From an uncultured Pelagibacteraceae bacterium (GTDB lineage: Bacteria; Pseudomonadota; Alphaproteobacteria; Pelagibacterales; Pelagibacteraceae), in NCBI GenBank assembly GCA_902563075.1, contig CACEWC010000001.1, positions 1 to 64,000 on the forward strand: 64,000 bases of DNA, in the 5' to 3' direction. This document shows positions 39,111 to 49,701 of this stretch, piece after piece. The position numbers and the translations under genes were made by a program. Under the pieces are notes generated by a model. It did not search any database, was not told the origin of the DNA, and saw nothing but the letters and a program-made list of their open reading frames with translations. The number at the start of each line of letters is the position of its first letter. The first letter of the stretch is position 1.

Positions 39111-39865
39111 CCGCCATCAACTAATAAAGAAGTTCCAGTAATCATTGACGCTGCATCAGAGGCAAGAAATACTGCAGCGCTTGCTACATCTGAAAGTTCA
39201 GCAAATTTTCCTAAGGGAATATTTCCCAAAACCTCTTTTTTAAACTTCTTACTTTTCAAAAATTTACTTGTCATTGGAGTAACAACAAAAGTTGGGCAAA
39301 CAGTATTTACTCTTATGTTATATTTAGCTAGATCAATCGACATTCCTTTTGTTAAGCCTTCTAAGCCAAATTTTGTCATATTATACACACTTCTAATGGG
39401 ACCACCAACATGACCCATTTGAGAAGACATATTTACAATCGCACCACCAATTTTTTTTCTATTTTTGGACTTAATCATTTTTAAAGCACATAATTGAGCT
39501 AGATTAAAAGTTGCCATCGTGTTTATCTTAACCAAATACTCCATATTTTTTGTTTTAACTTTGGTAAAATGTTCTGGAATATTATTGCCTGCATTATTAA
39601 TCAGTATGTCTATTTTTGATTGCTTATTAATTATCTCTTTAATTTGATTGTAATTTGTGATGTCACATACATAAGATTTACATTTAGACTTTATTTTTTT
39701 TATCTTTTTTGAAACTTCATCTAAATCTTTTTTTGTTCTACTTATGATTATCAAATTAGCACCGGCTTCAGCAAGCGCTATAGCACATGCTCTACCAAGT
39801 CCTTTTCCAGCTCCAGTTACAATTGCAGTCTTATTCTTTAAATTGTAGTTTTTCAGATACATCAT
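39095..39865 (-). CDS. short-chain dehydrogenase/reductase
   Basis: TGAGKGLGRACAIAL, NNAGNN, YNMTKFGLEGLTKG, DGGW. Confidence 0.93.
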   Translation of the reverse strand: MMYLKNYNLKNKTAIVTGAGKGLGRACAIALAEAGANLIIISRTKKDLDEVSKKIKKIKSKCKSYVCDITNYNQIKEIINKQSKIDILINNAGNNIPEHFTKVKTKNMEYLVKINTMATFNLAQLCALKMIKSKNRKKIGGAIVNMSSQMGHVGGPIRSVYNMTKFGLEGLTKGMSIDLAKYNIRVNTVCPTFVVTPMTSKFLKSKKFKKEVLGNIPLGKFAELSDVASAAVFLASDAASMITGTSLLVDGGWTAK

Positions 39866-40455
39866 AAAAATAATATTTTAATATCAGTATAAATCAATTC
39901 AATAGCAACAATTAAAATTGCCAATAATCCTGCCCAAGCGATCCATTTATATTTTTTTATCCAATTTGATATTAATGTTGCTGCTGTTGCCATCAGCACA
40001 ATTGATAAAACAAGACCAAAAATTAATAAGTAATAATGGTCTCCCGCTGCTCCTGCAACTCCTAAAACATTATCTAAACTCATGGTAAAATCAGCTAATA
40101 AGATTGTCCAAATAGCTTTAAGGAAACTGGAATTATCTATCTTTATATCACTTTCGTGATCAGAACCTTTAATGACATCTACATAAAGTTTGTAGACAAT
40201 ATAGAGAAGAAGAATACCTCCAATTAACCTTAAACCTGTAATTTGTAATAAATAAGCAGTCAATAAAGTTAAGATTATCCTTAAGACAACTGCTCCACCT
40301 ATTCCCCAAAAAATAATTTTTCGTCTTTGTTCTAAAGGAAATTTTGATGCAACCATTCCAATTATGATCGCATTATCTCCTGCTAAAACAAGATCAATTA
40401 AAATGATTTGTGTTAAAATTGTAATTTGTTCTGGAGTAATAAAATCAGTGGGCAT
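39862..40455 (-). CDS. TerC family membrane protein (YjbE-like)
   Basis: LAGDNAIIIGM and ADFTMSLDNVLGVAGAA motifs. Confidence 0.93.
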   Translation of the reverse strand: MPTDFITPEQITILTQIILIDLVLAGDNAIIIGMVASKFPLEQRRKIIFWGIGGAVVLRIILTLLTAYLLQITGLRLIGGILLLYIVYKLYVDVIKGSDHESDIKIDNSSFLKAIWTILLADFTMSLDNVLGVAGAAGDHYYLLIFGLVLSIVLMATAATLISNWIKKYKWIAWAGLLAILIVAIELIYTDIKILFL

Positions 40456-42050
40456 TAACTTCTAAGTATCATATCAGCACCTTTTTCGGCAATCATAATT
40501 GTAGGTGCATTAGTATTACCCGAAGTTATATTAGGCATTATTGAAGCATCAATTACTCTTAAATTATTTAAACCCTTTACTTTAAGATTTTCATCAACTA
40601 CTGCCATATCATCTTGTCCCATTTTACATGTACCAACTGGATGAAAAATAGTTTGCGCATAATTTGATCCAGCTTTTACAAGTTCTTCATCGTCATTAAT
40701 ATCAATACCAGGTCTATATTCCTCTGGTTTATATTTTTTAAAAGTTTCAGACTCCATTACTATTTTCCTTGTAAGTTTCAAACCTTTTGCAGCAACCATA
40801 CGATCATGGTCAGTTGAAAGATAGTTGAGTTTTACTTTTGCATAAATTCTTGAGTCTTTATTAATAATATTTACGTGACCTCTACTTGTTGGTCTTATAT
40901 TTGAAACAGTGGGTGTGAATGCATGAAAGTCATGGTTTTTTGTAGCACCTAAAGTGTCCATACTCATTGGTTGCACGTGCCATTGAAGATCTGGCAATTC
41001 TAAAGAGGGATCACTCTTTGCAAACATACACATTTGACTAGCGCCCATTGTCATTGGTCCACTCCTATTAAAAACATATTCTAGACCAATCATTAATTTA
41101 CCAAATAAACTATTAACTTTTTTATTTAATGATTTTAGTCCATTAACTTTGTAAATTGGTCTGAACATTAAATGATCTTGTAAATTTTCTCCAACTCCCT
41201 TTAGTTCATGCACCATAGTTACACCAAGGTCTTTTAATTTTTCTGAATTTCCTATCCCTGAAGTTTGCAAAATCTGAGGTGATCCAATTGACCCAGATGA
41301 GAGTATTATTTCTTTGTTAGCTGCAACCTTTTTAAGAGCATTTTCTTGCCAGTACTCAATATTTTTAGCAGTTTTATTTTCGAAATTTATTTTTTTTACA
41401 TGAGCATGAGTAATAATCTTCAAATTTTTTCTATTTTTAATTGGGTTTAAATATCCAACTGCAGTACTACACCTAAATCCATCTTTCTCAGTTACTTGAA
41501 AGTATCCACACCCATGATTATCACCAGTATTAAAATCTTTCGTTTTTGGAATACCAAATTCTTCTGCTGCATTTTGAAATTCATTTAACAGCGGTAATTG
41601 AATTCTTTGATCTGAAACAGATAAAGGCCCTCCAACACCATGGTAATCATCTTTACCACGTTCTTGATCTTCAGCTTTGATAAAGTAAGGTAGAACATCA
41701 TCCCAACCCCAACCAGTATTACCCAGTTGACGCCAAACATCATAATCTCTACTTTGACCTCTTATATATAGCAAACCATTTATAGCTGAGCTTCCTCCTA
41801 AAGTTTTCCCCCTAGGATAACGAATTGATCGATTATTCATTGTTTCATCAGGTTCAGTTTTGTAACACCAATCAACTGAAGGATTATGCATAGTTTTGAA
41901 ATAACCAACTGGTATGTGTATCCAAGGATAATTATCTTTACCGCCAGCCTCAATTAAGAGAACTTTATTTTTTGGATTTTCAGATAATCTATTAGCCAAA
42001 ACACATCCAGCAGATCCAGCTCCTAAAATTATAAAATCAAAGTTTTCCAT
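40455..42050 (-). CDS. GMC family oxidoreductase (choline dehydrogenase-like)
   Basis: FIILGAGSAGCVLANRLSE, RGKTLGGSSAINGLLYIRG, GTCKMG, NTNAPTIMIAEK. Confidence 0.93.
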   Translation of the reverse strand: MENFDFIILGAGSAGCVLANRLSENPKNKVLLIEAGGKDNYPWIHIPVGYFKTMHNPSVDWCYKTEPDETMNNRSIRYPRGKTLGGSSAINGLLYIRGQSRDYDVWRQLGNTGWGWDDVLPYFIKAEDQERGKDDYHGVGGPLSVSDQRIQLPLLNEFQNAAEEFGIPKTKDFNTGDNHGCGYFQVTEKDGFRCSTAVGYLNPIKNRKNLKIITHAHVKKINFENKTAKNIEYWQENALKKVAANKEIILSSGSIGSPQILQTSGIGNSEKLKDLGVTMVHELKGVGENLQDHLMFRPIYKVNGLKSLNKKVNSLFGKLMIGLEYVFNRSGPMTMGASQMCMFAKSDPSLELPDLQWHVQPMSMDTLGATKNHDFHAFTPTVSNIRPTSRGHVNIINKDSRIYAKVKLNYLSTDHDRMVAAKGLKLTRKIVMESETFKKYKPEEYRPGIDINDDEELVKAGSNYAQTIFHPVGTCKMGQDDMAVVDENLKVKGLNNLRVIDASIMPNITSGNTNAPTIMIAEKGADMILRS

Positions 42051-42183
42051 CTATAGTTGAAAAGTTTTTTTTATAAATCTCATTTGTTCATCTTTACACT
42101 CATATTAATCAATTGTCACTTGTACGAACTTTGTTTTTCTGATTGTATGTTGTCGTTAAATTTAACTAACAAGAGGAAATATA

Positions 42184-43278
42184 ATGAAAAAAATCATTTC
42201 AATGTTGTTTGCAACTGTTTTGGTACTTGGATTTGCATCTAGTGCTAATGCTGCAAAAACACTAAAATGTCAGACAGTTCTTAACACTAAAGCTGATGAA
42301 GTTAAAATGTTAAAGGACTTTACTGATACAGTAACAGAACTTACATCTGGCTCGTTAAAATTTGAAATTTTACCAGCAGGTGCGGTTGTAGGAGTTAAAG
42401 AAACTCTAGATGCTGTTGATAAAGGATTGATTGATTGTGGTTTCGCATGGACACACTATTGGTCAGGTGATCACCCTGCTGCTATGTTATTTGGTTCACC
42501 AGTAGCTGGTGGTGGAGTTGGTATCGACAACTTAGCGTTTCTATCATGGTTTCAATACGGTGGTGGTAAAGAATTATACGATCAACTCTGGAAAGAAATG
42601 GGAAGAGATATCAAAGGATTTATGCTTCAACCAGTTGGTCCAGAAGCTTTAGGTTGGTTTCCAAAACCAATTAAAGATATGGCTGACTTTAGAAAATATA
42701 AGTTCAGAACTCCTCCAGGAATTCCAGGACAAACATACAAAGACATTGGTATAGCATCTGTAGCAATGGGTGGTGGAGATATTCTACCAGCTCTTGAGGC
42801 AGGAACTATTGATGCTGCTGAGTGGTGTTGTCCTAAACCAGACTTAACATTTGGTTTCCAAAAAGTATTAAAGCACTATTATCTACAAGGTCTACACCAA
42901 GTAGTAGTAAATGCTGACTTTTACATTACTGGAAAAACTTATAATGCTATGAGTGCTCATGAGAAAAAGTCTCTTGAAGTTGCAGCTAATGCTTCATTAG
43001 CTAAATCTTTAAGTTACAGAATCTATGAAAATGGAAAAGCATTACAAGAACTTACAACTAAACATGGGGTAAAATTAGAAGATACTCCATCAGACTACTT
43101 TACAGAGTACATGGCAGCTGCAAAAGCTACATTGAATAAAAACGCAGAGAAGAACAAATTCTTCAATGAAGTTTATACTTCAATGAAAAACTTTGCTGAT
43201 GTTGCTGTTCCTTTCTGGAGCGGTGCTCAAATGTCTAATGCGAAGCTAGGAATGGCTCACGCTGCAACATTAAAGTAA
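42184..43278 (+). CDS. TRAP transporter substrate-binding protein (TakP-like)
   Basis: Signal peptide, EILPAGAVVGVKETLDAVDKGLIDCGF, ALEAGTIDAAEW. Confidence 0.92.
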   Translation: MKKIISMLFATVLVLGFASSANAAKTLKCQTVLNTKADEVKMLKDFTDTVTELTSGSLKFEILPAGAVVGVKETLDAVDKGLIDCGFAWTHYWSGDHPAAMLFGSPVAGGGVGIDNLAFLSWFQYGGGKELYDQLWKEMGRDIKGFMLQPVGPEALGWFPKPIKDMADFRKYKFRTPPGIPGQTYKDIGIASVAMGGGDILPALEAGTIDAAEWCCPKPDLTFGFQKVLKHYYLQGLHQVVVNADFYITGKTYNAMSAHEKKSLEVAANASLAKSLSYRIYENGKALQELTTKHGVKLEDTPSDYFTEYMAAAKATLNKNAEKNKFFNEVYTSMKNFADVAVPFWSGAQMSNAKLGMAHAATLK

Positions 43279-43301
43279 TCAGTAATTAATCTTGATTTTT
43301 T

Positions 43302-43335
43302 AGAGCGGACTTTTACAGTCCGCTCTAATTTTTTT
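43302..43335 (+). terminator. stem-loop with T-tract between dctP- and dctQ-type genes (attenuator/terminator)
   Basis: AGAGCGGACT (43302-43311) / AGTCCGCTCT (43317-43326) followed by AATTTTTTT. Confidence 0.75.
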
Positions 43336-43347
43336 AACTAGAATTTT

Positions 43348-43968
43348 ATGGCAGAAGAACCTGGTAAACTAGATATCTCAGATGAAATGATTGCCGAAAG
43401 GCGAGGTGGATCAGGAAAAATGCCAACTGATATGCCATCATGGATGGCAAAATCTATTATTAATATTGATAAATTTAGTAAGTGGATTGGTAATATTGTT
43501 TGTTGGATATTGATGCCACTAATATTTGCAATGACTTATGAAGTTCTTGCAAGAAAACTATTTTTAGCACCCACAATTTGGGCTTATGACATTAGCCGTT
43601 TCCTTTACGGGGCGTTGTTTATGTTAGGAGCTGGTTACGCGCTTTCTCGAGGTGTACACATCAGAGCAGATTTTTTATATAGAAATTTCAAAACAAAAAC
43701 TCAAGGTTTGATAGATTTTTGGCTATATTTATTATTTTATTTTCCTGGTCTTTTGGTTTTTCTTTACATGACAATTGGGTTTGTAGAAGAGTCTATTAGA
43801 AGAGGTGAAAGAGGTATGGATACCACATGGATGCCTTTCATGTGGCCTATAAAAACTTGTTTATTAGTTGGAATTATTTTTTTACTTATTCAAGGTTTCT
43901 CAGAATTACTTAAAAGTTACTGGGCAGCTAAAAAGGGTGAGTGGCCAGGAGAGGATAATAAACAATGA
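43348..43968 (+). CDS. TRAP transporter small permease (DctQ-like)
   Basis: Four TM segments; RFLYGALFMLGAGYALSRGVHIRADF. Confidence 0.92.
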   Translation: MAEEPGKLDISDEMIAERRGGSGKMPTDMPSWMAKSIINIDKFSKWIGNIVCWILMPLIFAMTYEVLARKLFLAPTIWAYDISRFLYGALFMLGAGYALSRGVHIRADFLYRNFKTKTQGLIDFWLYLLFYFPGLLVFLYMTIGFVEESIRRGERGMDTTWMPFMWPIKTCLLVGIIFLLIQGFSELLKSYWAAKKGEWPGEDNKQ

Positions 43969-45299
43969 TAGCTGAGTTAATTGATCCAGCAATTTTAGGT
44001 TTCGTTCTCGTTGGTGTAATGCTTTTTGCAATTTTTGTAGGGTTTCCAATTTCATTCACTTTGATATTTTTAGGATTTGTTTTTGGATACCTTGGTTTTG
44101 GAAAATTAGTTTTTTATTTGATGACACTTCAATTTTCCATGGTAATGACTGAGCAAACTCTCGCCGCCGTGCCACTCTTTGTGTTTATGGGGATAATGAT
44201 GGAACAAGCTGGATTAATGGAAAGATTATTTTCAGCTTTTCAATTAATGTTAGCAAAAGTTAAGGGTTCGCTATATTACGCAGTTTTGTTTGTCTCAGTA
44301 ATTTTTGCTGCAGCCACAGGTATTGTAGGTGCATCAGTAACTATTCTTGGCATCATGGCTGCTAAATCAATGAATAGATCAGGTTATGACGTTAAGCTAG
44401 CAGCTGGTACGATCACTGCAGGTGGAACTCTGGGTATTTTAATTCCTCCAAGCATCATGCTTGTTGTCATGGGTCCTATAATGGAAATCCCAGTTATAGA
44501 TTTATTTGCTGCTGCAATCTTACCAGGAATACTTCTTGCAAGTTTATATGCAGCTTACACAACAATAAGATGTATGATTAATCCCAAGTTAGGACCGGTA
44601 TTACCTGATGATATGAGAGCTGCCAGTATGAAAGAAGTTTGGGTCGAGTTTTTCCTTGGCCTGGTTCCTCCTGCGGCCTTAGTTTTTGCAGCTTTGGGGA
44701 GCATATTATTTGGATTTGCGACTCCAACTGAAGCAGCAGGATGTGGTGCTATGGGAGCATTACTTCTCTCTTTAGCTTATAAAAAATTATCACTGTCTAA
44801 ATTACAAGAAGCTTTAGTAAAAACTTTAGAAATAACAGCTTTAATTATGGTTTTAGTTGCAGCTTCAAATTTCTTTGGTGCAGTATTTGCAAGATTGGGA
44901 ACACCAACTTTGCTTACTGAATTTTTATTAGGACTTGAAATGAACAAATATTTAATTCTAGCAATGATAATGGTTATGATCTTTTTATTAGGCTGGCCAT
45001 TAGAATGGGTTCCTATTGTAATGATAATAGTCCCAATTATCTTACCTTTGGTGGAAGCATTAGGATTTAATTTAACTTGGTTTGCAATATTAGTTGCAGT
45101 GAATCTACAAACCGCCTGGCTATCTCCACCAGTAGCTTTATCAGCGTATTTTTTAAAAGGAGTTGTTCCAGAATGGGATCTTAAAGACATCTATTATGGA
45201 ATGATGCAATTTATGGTCTTACAAGTAATTGGTTTAGTATTAATTATAATATTTCCTAAAATTGCTCTTTGGTTACCAACTCTCTTATATGGACAGTAG
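43965..45299 (+). CDS. TRAP transporter large permease (DctM-like)
   Basis: AVPLFVFMGIMMEQAGL, GTLGILIPPSIMLVVMG, LSPPVALSAYFLKGV. Confidence 0.95.
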   Translation: MIAELIDPAILGFVLVGVMLFAIFVGFPISFTLIFLGFVFGYLGFGKLVFYLMTLQFSMVMTEQTLAAVPLFVFMGIMMEQAGLMERLFSAFQLMLAKVKGSLYYAVLFVSVIFAAATGIVGASVTILGIMAAKSMNRSGYDVKLAAGTITAGGTLGILIPPSIMLVVMGPIMEIPVIDLFAAAILPGILLASLYAAYTTIRCMINPKLGPVLPDDMRAASMKEVWVEFFLGLVPPAALVFAALGSILFGFATPTEAAGCGAMGALLLSLAYKKLSLSKLQEALVKTLEITALIMVLVAASNFFGAVFARLGTPTLLTEFLLGLEMNKYLILAMIMVMIFLLGWPLEWVPIVMIIVPIILPLVEALGFNLTWFAILVAVNLQTAWLSPPVALSAYFLKGVVPEWDLKDIYYGMMQFMVLQVIGLVLIIIFPKIALWLPTLLYGQ

Positions 45300-45324
45300 A
45301 AACTTTAAGTTTTATATTGTCTAA

Positions 45325-46782
45325 GTGAGTCCTCAAAATTTAAAAAAAAACCTTACCAATTGGGATTTAGTTTCAGTTAACCCAAATGATAAAAACTGGG
45401 ATTGGAAGGTTTTATTCTGTTTTTGGGGCGTAAATATTCAGAGTGTTATAGGTTTCTCATTAATCACCTCTTTATATGTAATCTACAACCTTAATACTTT
45501 TGTTGTATTTTTTGGAACAATATTTGGAACTCTTCTAGTCTATCTATTTTCAAACTTGATTGGAAAGCCATCTCAAAAATATGGACTACCCTTTGTTGTT
45601 CTATTACGACCCTCATTAGGTATTATTGGAGCAAAATACTTTGGTTTATTGAGATTTTTAGTTGGTATTTTTTTATTTGGTATTCAAACATATTTTTTAT
45701 CAAAAGCATTTAGTTATTTGATCAGAATAGCAATTTTTTCTATAGAACCTGCAATACTTGATAAAGAAATATTACTTCTATTCTTTTTGGGAATGAACTT
45801 AATTGATTGGATTGCAATTATCATAGCAATAATTTTTCAAGGATTTTTATTTAGTGTTGGAATGAACATGAATAAAAAGATTATTATTTTTTCAGCAATT
45901 ACAGTTTATCTTGGAATTTTATTGTTTTTTTTATCTGTATTACTCAGTGATGTTAAATTTACCTCAAATGCATTTTTAAATTTATTAAACACAGAAAATT
46001 TTATGAATAAGAATAATTTTGTGCCATTAATAACAGTTACGAGCACGGTATTTGCATATTTTTCGATTATAATTTTAAGTTTTGGAGATTTTTCAAGGTA
46101 TGTAAAAAGTGAAAGCCAGCTCAAAAAAGGAAATATAACTTTAATATTTAATTTGATAATTTTTTCCTTTGCTGCTTTATTTATAGTTTCAGGCGTGGAT
46201 GGCTTTTTAAAGCAAGATCCGGAAAATCTTTCTAGAATATTAACAAATCCTACAGATATTCTTGGAAAGATAGATAATTTATTTCTAATTGTTATAGCTT
46301 TAATTTTTATAATTATTGCCTCTGCTTCAACTAATTTAATAGCAAACTTTATTCCATCTCAATATACTTTAATTAATTTTTTACCTTTTTCTTTAACTGT
46401 TAAAAGTGCTGGCCTTATAATCACTATCATAGGCTTTATTATAGGAATATTTTGGTTAACTTTTCTAAGTCAAGTTGGTGCCTTATCTTTTATTGATACT
46501 TTTGGAGCTTTTTTTGGACCTCTTTTTGGAATAATGATTTTTGATTTTTATTATATTCAAAAGGGTAAATTAAATAATAAAGATATTTATTCTTTGGAGA
46601 ACAGTGGGATTTATTATTACAGTAGTGGATGGCATATAAAAGCAGTTTACTCTGTAATTTTGGGTTTTATTTTTTCAGCTTCAACTATTTGGAATACTAA
46701 TTTAATGTTCCTTCAATCATTTTCTTGGATTATAGGAGCCTTTGTGGCGGCTTTTACTTATTATTTATTAACACGAAAATAA
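45325..46782 (+). CDS. NCS1-family cytosine/purine/hydantoin permease-like
   Basis: GTG start; VNIQSVIGFSLITSLY, GKPSQKYGLPFVVLLRPSLGIIGAKY pattern. Confidence 0.82.
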   Translation: MSPQNLKKNLTNWDLVSVNPNDKNWDWKVLFCFWGVNIQSVIGFSLITSLYVIYNLNTFVVFFGTIFGTLLVYLFSNLIGKPSQKYGLPFVVLLRPSLGIIGAKYFGLLRFLVGIFLFGIQTYFLSKAFSYLIRIAIFSIEPAILDKEILLLFFLGMNLIDWIAIIIAIIFQGFLFSVGMNMNKKIIIFSAITVYLGILLFFLSVLLSDVKFTSNAFLNLLNTENFMNKNNFVPLITVTSTVFAYFSIIILSFGDFSRYVKSESQLKKGNITLIFNLIIFSFAALFIVSGVDGFLKQDPENLSRILTNPTDILGKIDNLFLIVIALIFIIIASASTNLIANFIPSQYTLINFLPFSLTVKSAGLIITIIGFIIGIFWLTFLSQVGALSFIDTFGAFFGPLFGIMIFDFYYIQKGKLNNKDIYSLENSGIYYYSSGWHIKAVYSVILGFIFSASTIWNTNLMFLQSFSWIIGAFVAAFTYYLLTRK

Positions 46783-46786
46783 AAAA

Positions 46787-47539
46787 ATGGAAAAAATTAC
46801 CTTCGATTTCAAAAATAGAACGGCAATTGTAACAGGAGGTGCTCAAGGTTTTGGTTTTGATATTACTAAACGTTTTTTAAAATCAGGTGCAAAGGTGATC
46901 ATATGGGATAACGACTCAAAAGCTATAGAGTCAGCCATTAAAGAAATAGATAATCCAAATTTGATCTCCAGTACTGTCGATGTATCTAATTATAATGAAG
47001 TTGAAAAAAATGTTAAGGAGATTACAAAAAATTCTAATATTGATATTTTAATAAACAATGCAGGCATAACTGGTCCCACAGCTACCCTGTGGGAATATGA
47101 CATTGAGATGTGGAAAAAAGTTGTAGAAATAAATGTAATGGGAACGTTTAATTGTTGCAAGTCAATAGTGCCAAACATGATCAAAAATAATTATGGTAGA
47201 ATTGTAAATGTAGCTTCTGTAGCTGGAAAAGATGGAAATGCTAATGCTAGTGCGTATAGTGTAGGAAAAGCAGGAGCGATAGGTTTAACTAAATCATTAG
47301 GTAAAGAGCTAGCAGATAAGAATATAGCTGTAAATGCAGTCACTCCAGCAGGCGCAAATACTAGAATTTTAGATCAAATGACCAAAGAGCATGTTCAAAG
47401 AATGCTATCAAAAGTACCTAGAGGAAGATTTCTGGAAGTTGAAGAGTTTACCTCGTTAATTTGTTGGCTTTCTTCTGAGGAAAACACTTTTTCAACAGCA
47501 GCAGTCTTTGATATTAGTGGTGGTCGCTCTACTTATTAA
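46787..47539 (+). CDS. short-chain dehydrogenase/reductase
   Basis: TGGAQGFGFDITKRF, NNAGITGP, YSVGKAGAIGLTKSLGKELA. Confidence 0.93.
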   Translation: MEKITFDFKNRTAIVTGGAQGFGFDITKRFLKSGAKVIIWDNDSKAIESAIKEIDNPNLISSTVDVSNYNEVEKNVKEITKNSNIDILINNAGITGPTATLWEYDIEMWKKVVEINVMGTFNCCKSIVPNMIKNNYGRIVNVASVAGKDGNANASAYSVGKAGAIGLTKSLGKELADKNIAVNAVTPAGANTRILDQMTKEHVQRMLSKVPRGRFLEVEEFTSLICWLSSEENTFSTAAVFDISGGRSTY

Positions 47540-47673
47540 CTTCTTGGTTTTTGTTCAACTATTTTGATATTATTAATTTTAGCTCTACTAAACTTGATGT
47601 CTTTGGACATAACTGGTGCAAAAATCATTATAGACCAGTAAATTAAGAGTATAAAAGCGGATATTGTCTTCAT
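47536..47673 (-). CDS. possible small membrane protein, 45 aa
   Basis: ORF read by eye: MKTISAFILLIYWSIMIFAPVMSKDIKFSRAKINNIKIVEQKPRS. Confidence 0.4.
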   Translation of the reverse strand: MKTISAFILLIYWSIMIFAPVMSKDIKFSRAKINNIKIVEQKPRS

Positions 47674-47756
47674 ATTATTTATATAGAATCGAATGTTGAA
47701 TTTTGAATGTTTAAATTTTGTCTAAATAATGTATTAAGAATTTTTTTTAATTTTTT

Positions 47757-48407
47757 ATGAAAATTTTAATAAATATTTTAATCATCATAATTCTATCTAT
47801 TAATTTGTCTTTAGCAGATGAATTACAAGTCTTTGATTTTACTGAAACAGAGCTCGCAGAACTTAAAGTTAGAAAGGTAAGAGGGGCTGACAATAAAACA
47901 CTTTATACCGTTGGAACAAATGATAACGGAAATTATTTGAAATCGGTTGCTGATAATGCAGCTTCTGGCCTTGGAAAAGAGATCAAGATAAACTTAGATA
48001 AGACCCCATTTATAAACATAACTTGGAAAATTGAGAAAGATCTGTCAGGAATTAAAGAAAATACGAAAAAAGGGCATGATTTTGCTGCCAGAGTTTTTGT
48101 GATTAAAAAAACTGGAGCTACACCACTATCAAATAGAGCAATTAATTATGTTTTCTCAAGCAATAATGAAGTTGGGGCAAATTTTCCAAGTCCATATACA
48201 AAAAAATCAATAGACAATGTTTTAGCTAGCACAAAAGATAATTTAAATGAATGGGTAACAGTTAAAGCTAATGTTAAAGAGGATTTTAGAAGATTACACG
48301 ATCTAGATGTTAATGAGCTTGATGGAATTGCTATTATGTCTGATACTGATAACTCAAAGATGAAATCTATAGCTTATTTTCAAAATATATATTTTTCATC
48401 TCAATAA
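47757..48407 (+). CDS. DUF3047-like secreted protein
   Basis: Signal peptide; DKTPFINITWKIEK, HDFAARVFVI, INYVFSSN, DVNELDGIAIMSDTDNS. Confidence 0.78.
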   Translation: MKILINILIIIILSINLSLADELQVFDFTETELAELKVRKVRGADNKTLYTVGTNDNGNYLKSVADNAASGLGKEIKINLDKTPFINITWKIEKDLSGIKENTKKGHDFAARVFVIKKTGATPLSNRAINYVFSSNNEVGANFPSPYTKKSIDNVLASTKDNLNEWVTVKANVKEDFRRLHDLDVNELDGIAIMSDTDNSKMKSIAYFQNIYFSSQ

Positions 48408-48548
48408 TTAGAATTTAAGATATTTTTTAAGATAAATATTAAATAAAGAAAGTATAACAGCTACTGCAACATCTTCTAAAGGACTTGCTTGTGGATAACC
48501 AAAGTTCCATGCGGTAACCATCACTAACCAAATTACAAATATATTCAT
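48408..48548 (-). CDS. possible small membrane protein, 46 aa
   Basis: ORF read by eye: MNIFVIWLVMVTAWNFGYPQASPLEDVAVAVILSLFNIYLKKYLKF. Confidence 0.4.
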   Translation of the reverse strand: MNIFVIWLVMVTAWNFGYPQASPLEDVAVAVILSLFNIYLKKYLKF

Positions 48549-48605
48549 TAAATACTTATACCTTAGTTTCTATTAAATAGTTTACTTTTTTGATATAATT
48601 ATATT

Positions 48606-49028
48606 ATGCATGAAAATTTTTTTCATACTTTAAAAGTTTACTATGAAGATACTGATGCTGGAGGCGTCGTATATTATGCTAATTATTTAAAGTTTTTAGA
48701 GAGAGCCAGAACAGAAGCTCTCCATTCAATTGGGTTCAGTAACCAAAAAGTGAAAAAAGATTTTGGCTCACTAATCATAGTAAAAGCTTGCAACATTGAA
48801 TATAAAAAACCTGCAAGTCTTGAAGATGAACTAACTATAAGATCTTTTGTTAAATCTTTCACTAAAACATCTTTTTTTATGAATCAAATAATTACTAAAG
48901 GTGATGACACTATAGTTGAAGCACAAGTTCATTTAGTCTTTGTTAATGATTTAGGTAAACCAGTAAAAATACCTGATGAAATTTACTCAAAATTTAAACC
49001 CTATTTTTGTGATACTATTAAAATTTAG
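48606..49028 (+). CDS. ybgC: YbgC-type acyl-CoA thioesterase
   Basis: VYYEDTDAGGVVYYANYLKFLERARTEAL signature. Confidence 0.94.
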   Translation: MHENFFHTLKVYYEDTDAGGVVYYANYLKFLERARTEALHSIGFSNQKVKKDFGSLIIVKACNIEYKKPASLEDELTIRSFVKSFTKTSFFMNQIITKGDDTIVEAQVHLVFVNDLGKPVKIPDEIYSKFKPYFCDTIKI

Positions 49029-49701
49029 CTATTTTTTTTGCCTTAATAAGTAATTGGTTAATCATAGGAGTTGTCACTAATTTTGTATTTACGTTTCTTG
49101 GGCTTGGGTGATAACAAGCAATTAAAACTTTATTATCTGGCAATAAATATTTGTTTCCGTGTTTAAATTCAAATTTTTTTTGTATCATAAACTTTTTTTT
49201 ATAAATTTTTAAACAATTATCAAATGCAACTTTACCAAGAGTTATGATCACTTTAAGATTTTTTAAATTTTCAATTTCATTTTCAAAATAGTTTGAACAG
49301 CGATTTAATTCTTTACTTTCTGGTTTATCACCTGGAGGAACACATTTAAGAATATTAGTTATGTAAGTATCATGTAATTTCAAATTATCATTTGCTTTTT
49401 CTGAAAAATCTTGATTTGAAATTCCTGTTAAAAATAAACTCTTAAATAAAAAATTCCCTGATTTATCTCCTGTGAATGCTCTTCCGGTTCTTGTTCCACC
49501 ATGAGCTGCAGGAGCAAGACCTAAAATCATCAATTTTGCTTTATTGTCTCCAAAGCCAGGGACTGGTTTTCCCCAGTATTTCTCATTCTTATTTTGTTTT
49601 CTTTTTTGTGTTGAAATTTTTTTGATAAAACTAACAAGTCTTGGACATTTTTTACATTTAATAATTGTATTATTTATTTTTTTTAATTTAATAGTCATCA
49701 A
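49018..49701 (-). CDS. uracil-DNA glycosylase family protein (family 4/5-like)
   Basis: CPRLVSF, GFGDNKAKLMILGLAPAAHGGTRTGRAFTGDKSGNFL, ACYHPSPRNVNT. Confidence 0.92.
   Translation of the reverse strand: MMTIKLKKINNTIIKCKKCPRLVSFIKKISTQKRKQNKNEKYWGKPVPGFGDNKAKLMILGLAPAAHGGTRTGRAFTGDKSGNFLFKSLFLTGISNQDFSEKANDNLKLHDTYITNILKCVPPGDKPESKELNRCSNYFENEIENLKNLKVIITLGKVAFDNCLKIYKKKFMIQKKFEFKHGNKYLLPDNKVLIACYHPSPRNVNTKLVTTPMINQLLIKAKKIAKF

Noticed and set aside
42057-42242. 61-aa ORF overlapping the TRAP dctP start
   Set aside because: Overlaps the signal peptide region of dctP in another frame; likely spurious
44777-45190. 137-aa ORF antisense to dctM
   Set aside because: Fully inside a well-supported DctM gene on the other strand; translation looks like an antisense artefact
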